A stretch of 5,182 nt of DNA from Candidatus Nomurabacteria bacterium CG_4_9_14_0_2_um_filter_32_10. Lineage in GTDB: Bacteria > Patescibacteriota > Minisyncoccia > Phycocordibacterales > UBA9973. The DNA lies in assembly GCA_002788475.1 (NCBI GenBank), contig PFRK01000034.1, forward strand, positions 1-5,182. The letters run 5' to 3'. Under the pieces are notes generated by a model that worked only from the letters and a program-made list of their open reading frames with translations, did not search any database and was not told the origin of the DNA. The first letter of the stretch is position 1, and every line of letters begins with the position of its first letter. Shown here piece after piece: positions 5,015 to 5,182 of this stretch. The translations under genes were made by a program, and so were the position numbers.

Positions 5015-5182
5015 CGAGGGGTGATGTCAAAAAACTTTGCGTAACCACTAAAATAGAAAAATGGTATAATGCCCGAGACAATGTTTTGAATTTTGATTTA
5101 AGATTTCTCCTGCGGGCAGAATTCGGAATCTCGCCAAAAGATACAGCCGAGGAAAATGGAAAACTAATCCCCAAAATATTTG
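5011..5182 (+). CDS. Possible start of an unidentified gene (partial, start uncertain)
   Basis: A frame starting at the ATG directly after the right inverted arm stays open for 57 codons to the window edge. Its later part (from about 5083: NVLNFDLRFLLRAEFGISPK) looks protein-like, while the first 20 or so residues are less convincing. GAGG three bases before ATG 5011 is a poor ribosome site. The extended -10 at 5062-5070 lies inside the frame, so the true start may be further in, for instance TTG 5086. Another option is ATG 5081 in the neighbouring frame, which would join this frame if the T4 run at 5082-5086 had one more T. I do not recognise the protein. Confidence 0.35.
   Translation, partial: MPRGDVKKLCVTTKIEKWYNARDNVLNFDLRFLLRAEFGISPKDTAEENGKLIPKIF
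5062..5070 (+). promoter_or_regulatory. Extended -10 promoter element at the right edge
   Basis: TGGTATAAT repeats exactly the 9-base extended -10 seen before the winged-helix gene. The expected start of transcription is near 5076-5078, and an ATG follows at 5081. That ATG opens only two codons before TGA, so what this promoter drives is unclear. The last bases overlap a copy of the AATGCCCGAG 10-mer found in the inverted arms. Confidence 0.5.

Noticed and set aside
5008..5030. Minus-strand promoter from TTGACA at 5030-5025
   Set aside because: No -10-like hexamer occurs at a workable distance; the sequence there is the GC-rich inverted arm.
4691..5044. tmRNA, with ATG TCA AAA AAC TTT GCG TAA (5024-5044) as a tag-like frame
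   Set aside because: No tRNA-like 3' domain, no TTCGA loop and no typical 5' end are present, and a perfect 24-bp terminal helix is not a tmRNA feature.
4559..5044. Open frames of 115 aa (minus, 4559-4906) and 79 aa (plus, 4805-5044)
   Set aside because: They run through the hairpins and arms, have unnatural composition (clusters of Pro, Arg, Ser, Cys), no promoter or ribosome site, and the first overlaps the 55-aa gene and its terminator.
1..5182. Recoded UGA (as in Gracilibacteria), suggested by TAA being the only stop used
   Set aside because: HsdM, RadC and DinD are full length with no in-frame TGA at glycine or tryptophan positions, so the TAA bias is explained by A+T-rich DNA.
1..5182. 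CRISPR arrays, tRNA or rRNA genes
   Set aside because: No regularly spaced repeats, cloverleaf-type sequence or rRNA signature was seen on either strand.

Overview
The window looks like chromosomal DNA from an A+T-rich bacterium with the standard genetic code. All six complete genes end in TAA. I infer a Patescibacteria (CPR)-like host. The grounds are promoters placed directly against ATG codons, a winged-helix protein with a long disordered N-terminus, a tiny acidic repeat protein, and few Shine-Dalgarno sites. This placement is an inference, not a marker-gene assignment.

The left 3.0 kb is one minus-strand operon of a type I restriction-modification locus. In order of transcription it has a short single-target-domain specificity subunit (hsdS, about 195 aa), the methyltransferase (hsdM, 503 aa), a DinD-family protein (270 aa), and the first codons of another gene running off the left edge. 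Gaps are 1 to 4 bases. No restriction subunit (hsdR) is visible, though the left-edge gene or its successors could be one. A promoter with a 17-bp spacer, and a perfect DnaA-box 9-mer just upstream of it, lie in the short gap before hsdS. Next, also on the minus strand, is radC, a JAMM/MPN protein with an intact metal-binding motif.

Divergent from radC, a near-consensus extended -10 sits 6 bases before the ATG of a plus-strand two-gene unit: a 215-aa winged-helix protein with a Pro/Glu/Ser-rich N-terminal half, then a 55-aa acidic protein made of two similar helical repeats. A rho-independent terminator follows.

From about 4660 to 5040 there is no convincing gene. The DNA is visibly richer in G+C and holds two perfect 24-base inverted arms 265 bases apart. 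Inside them is a second nested helix and at least four more local stems. This resembles a large structured RNA, or a mobile element that forms one. I do not recognise its family, and it is the best candidate here for something undescribed. A 9-mer from one of its hairpins also occurs three times in the disordered part of the winged-helix gene.

At the right edge an open frame continues out of the window, with an extended -10 inside it. Its true start is unclear.
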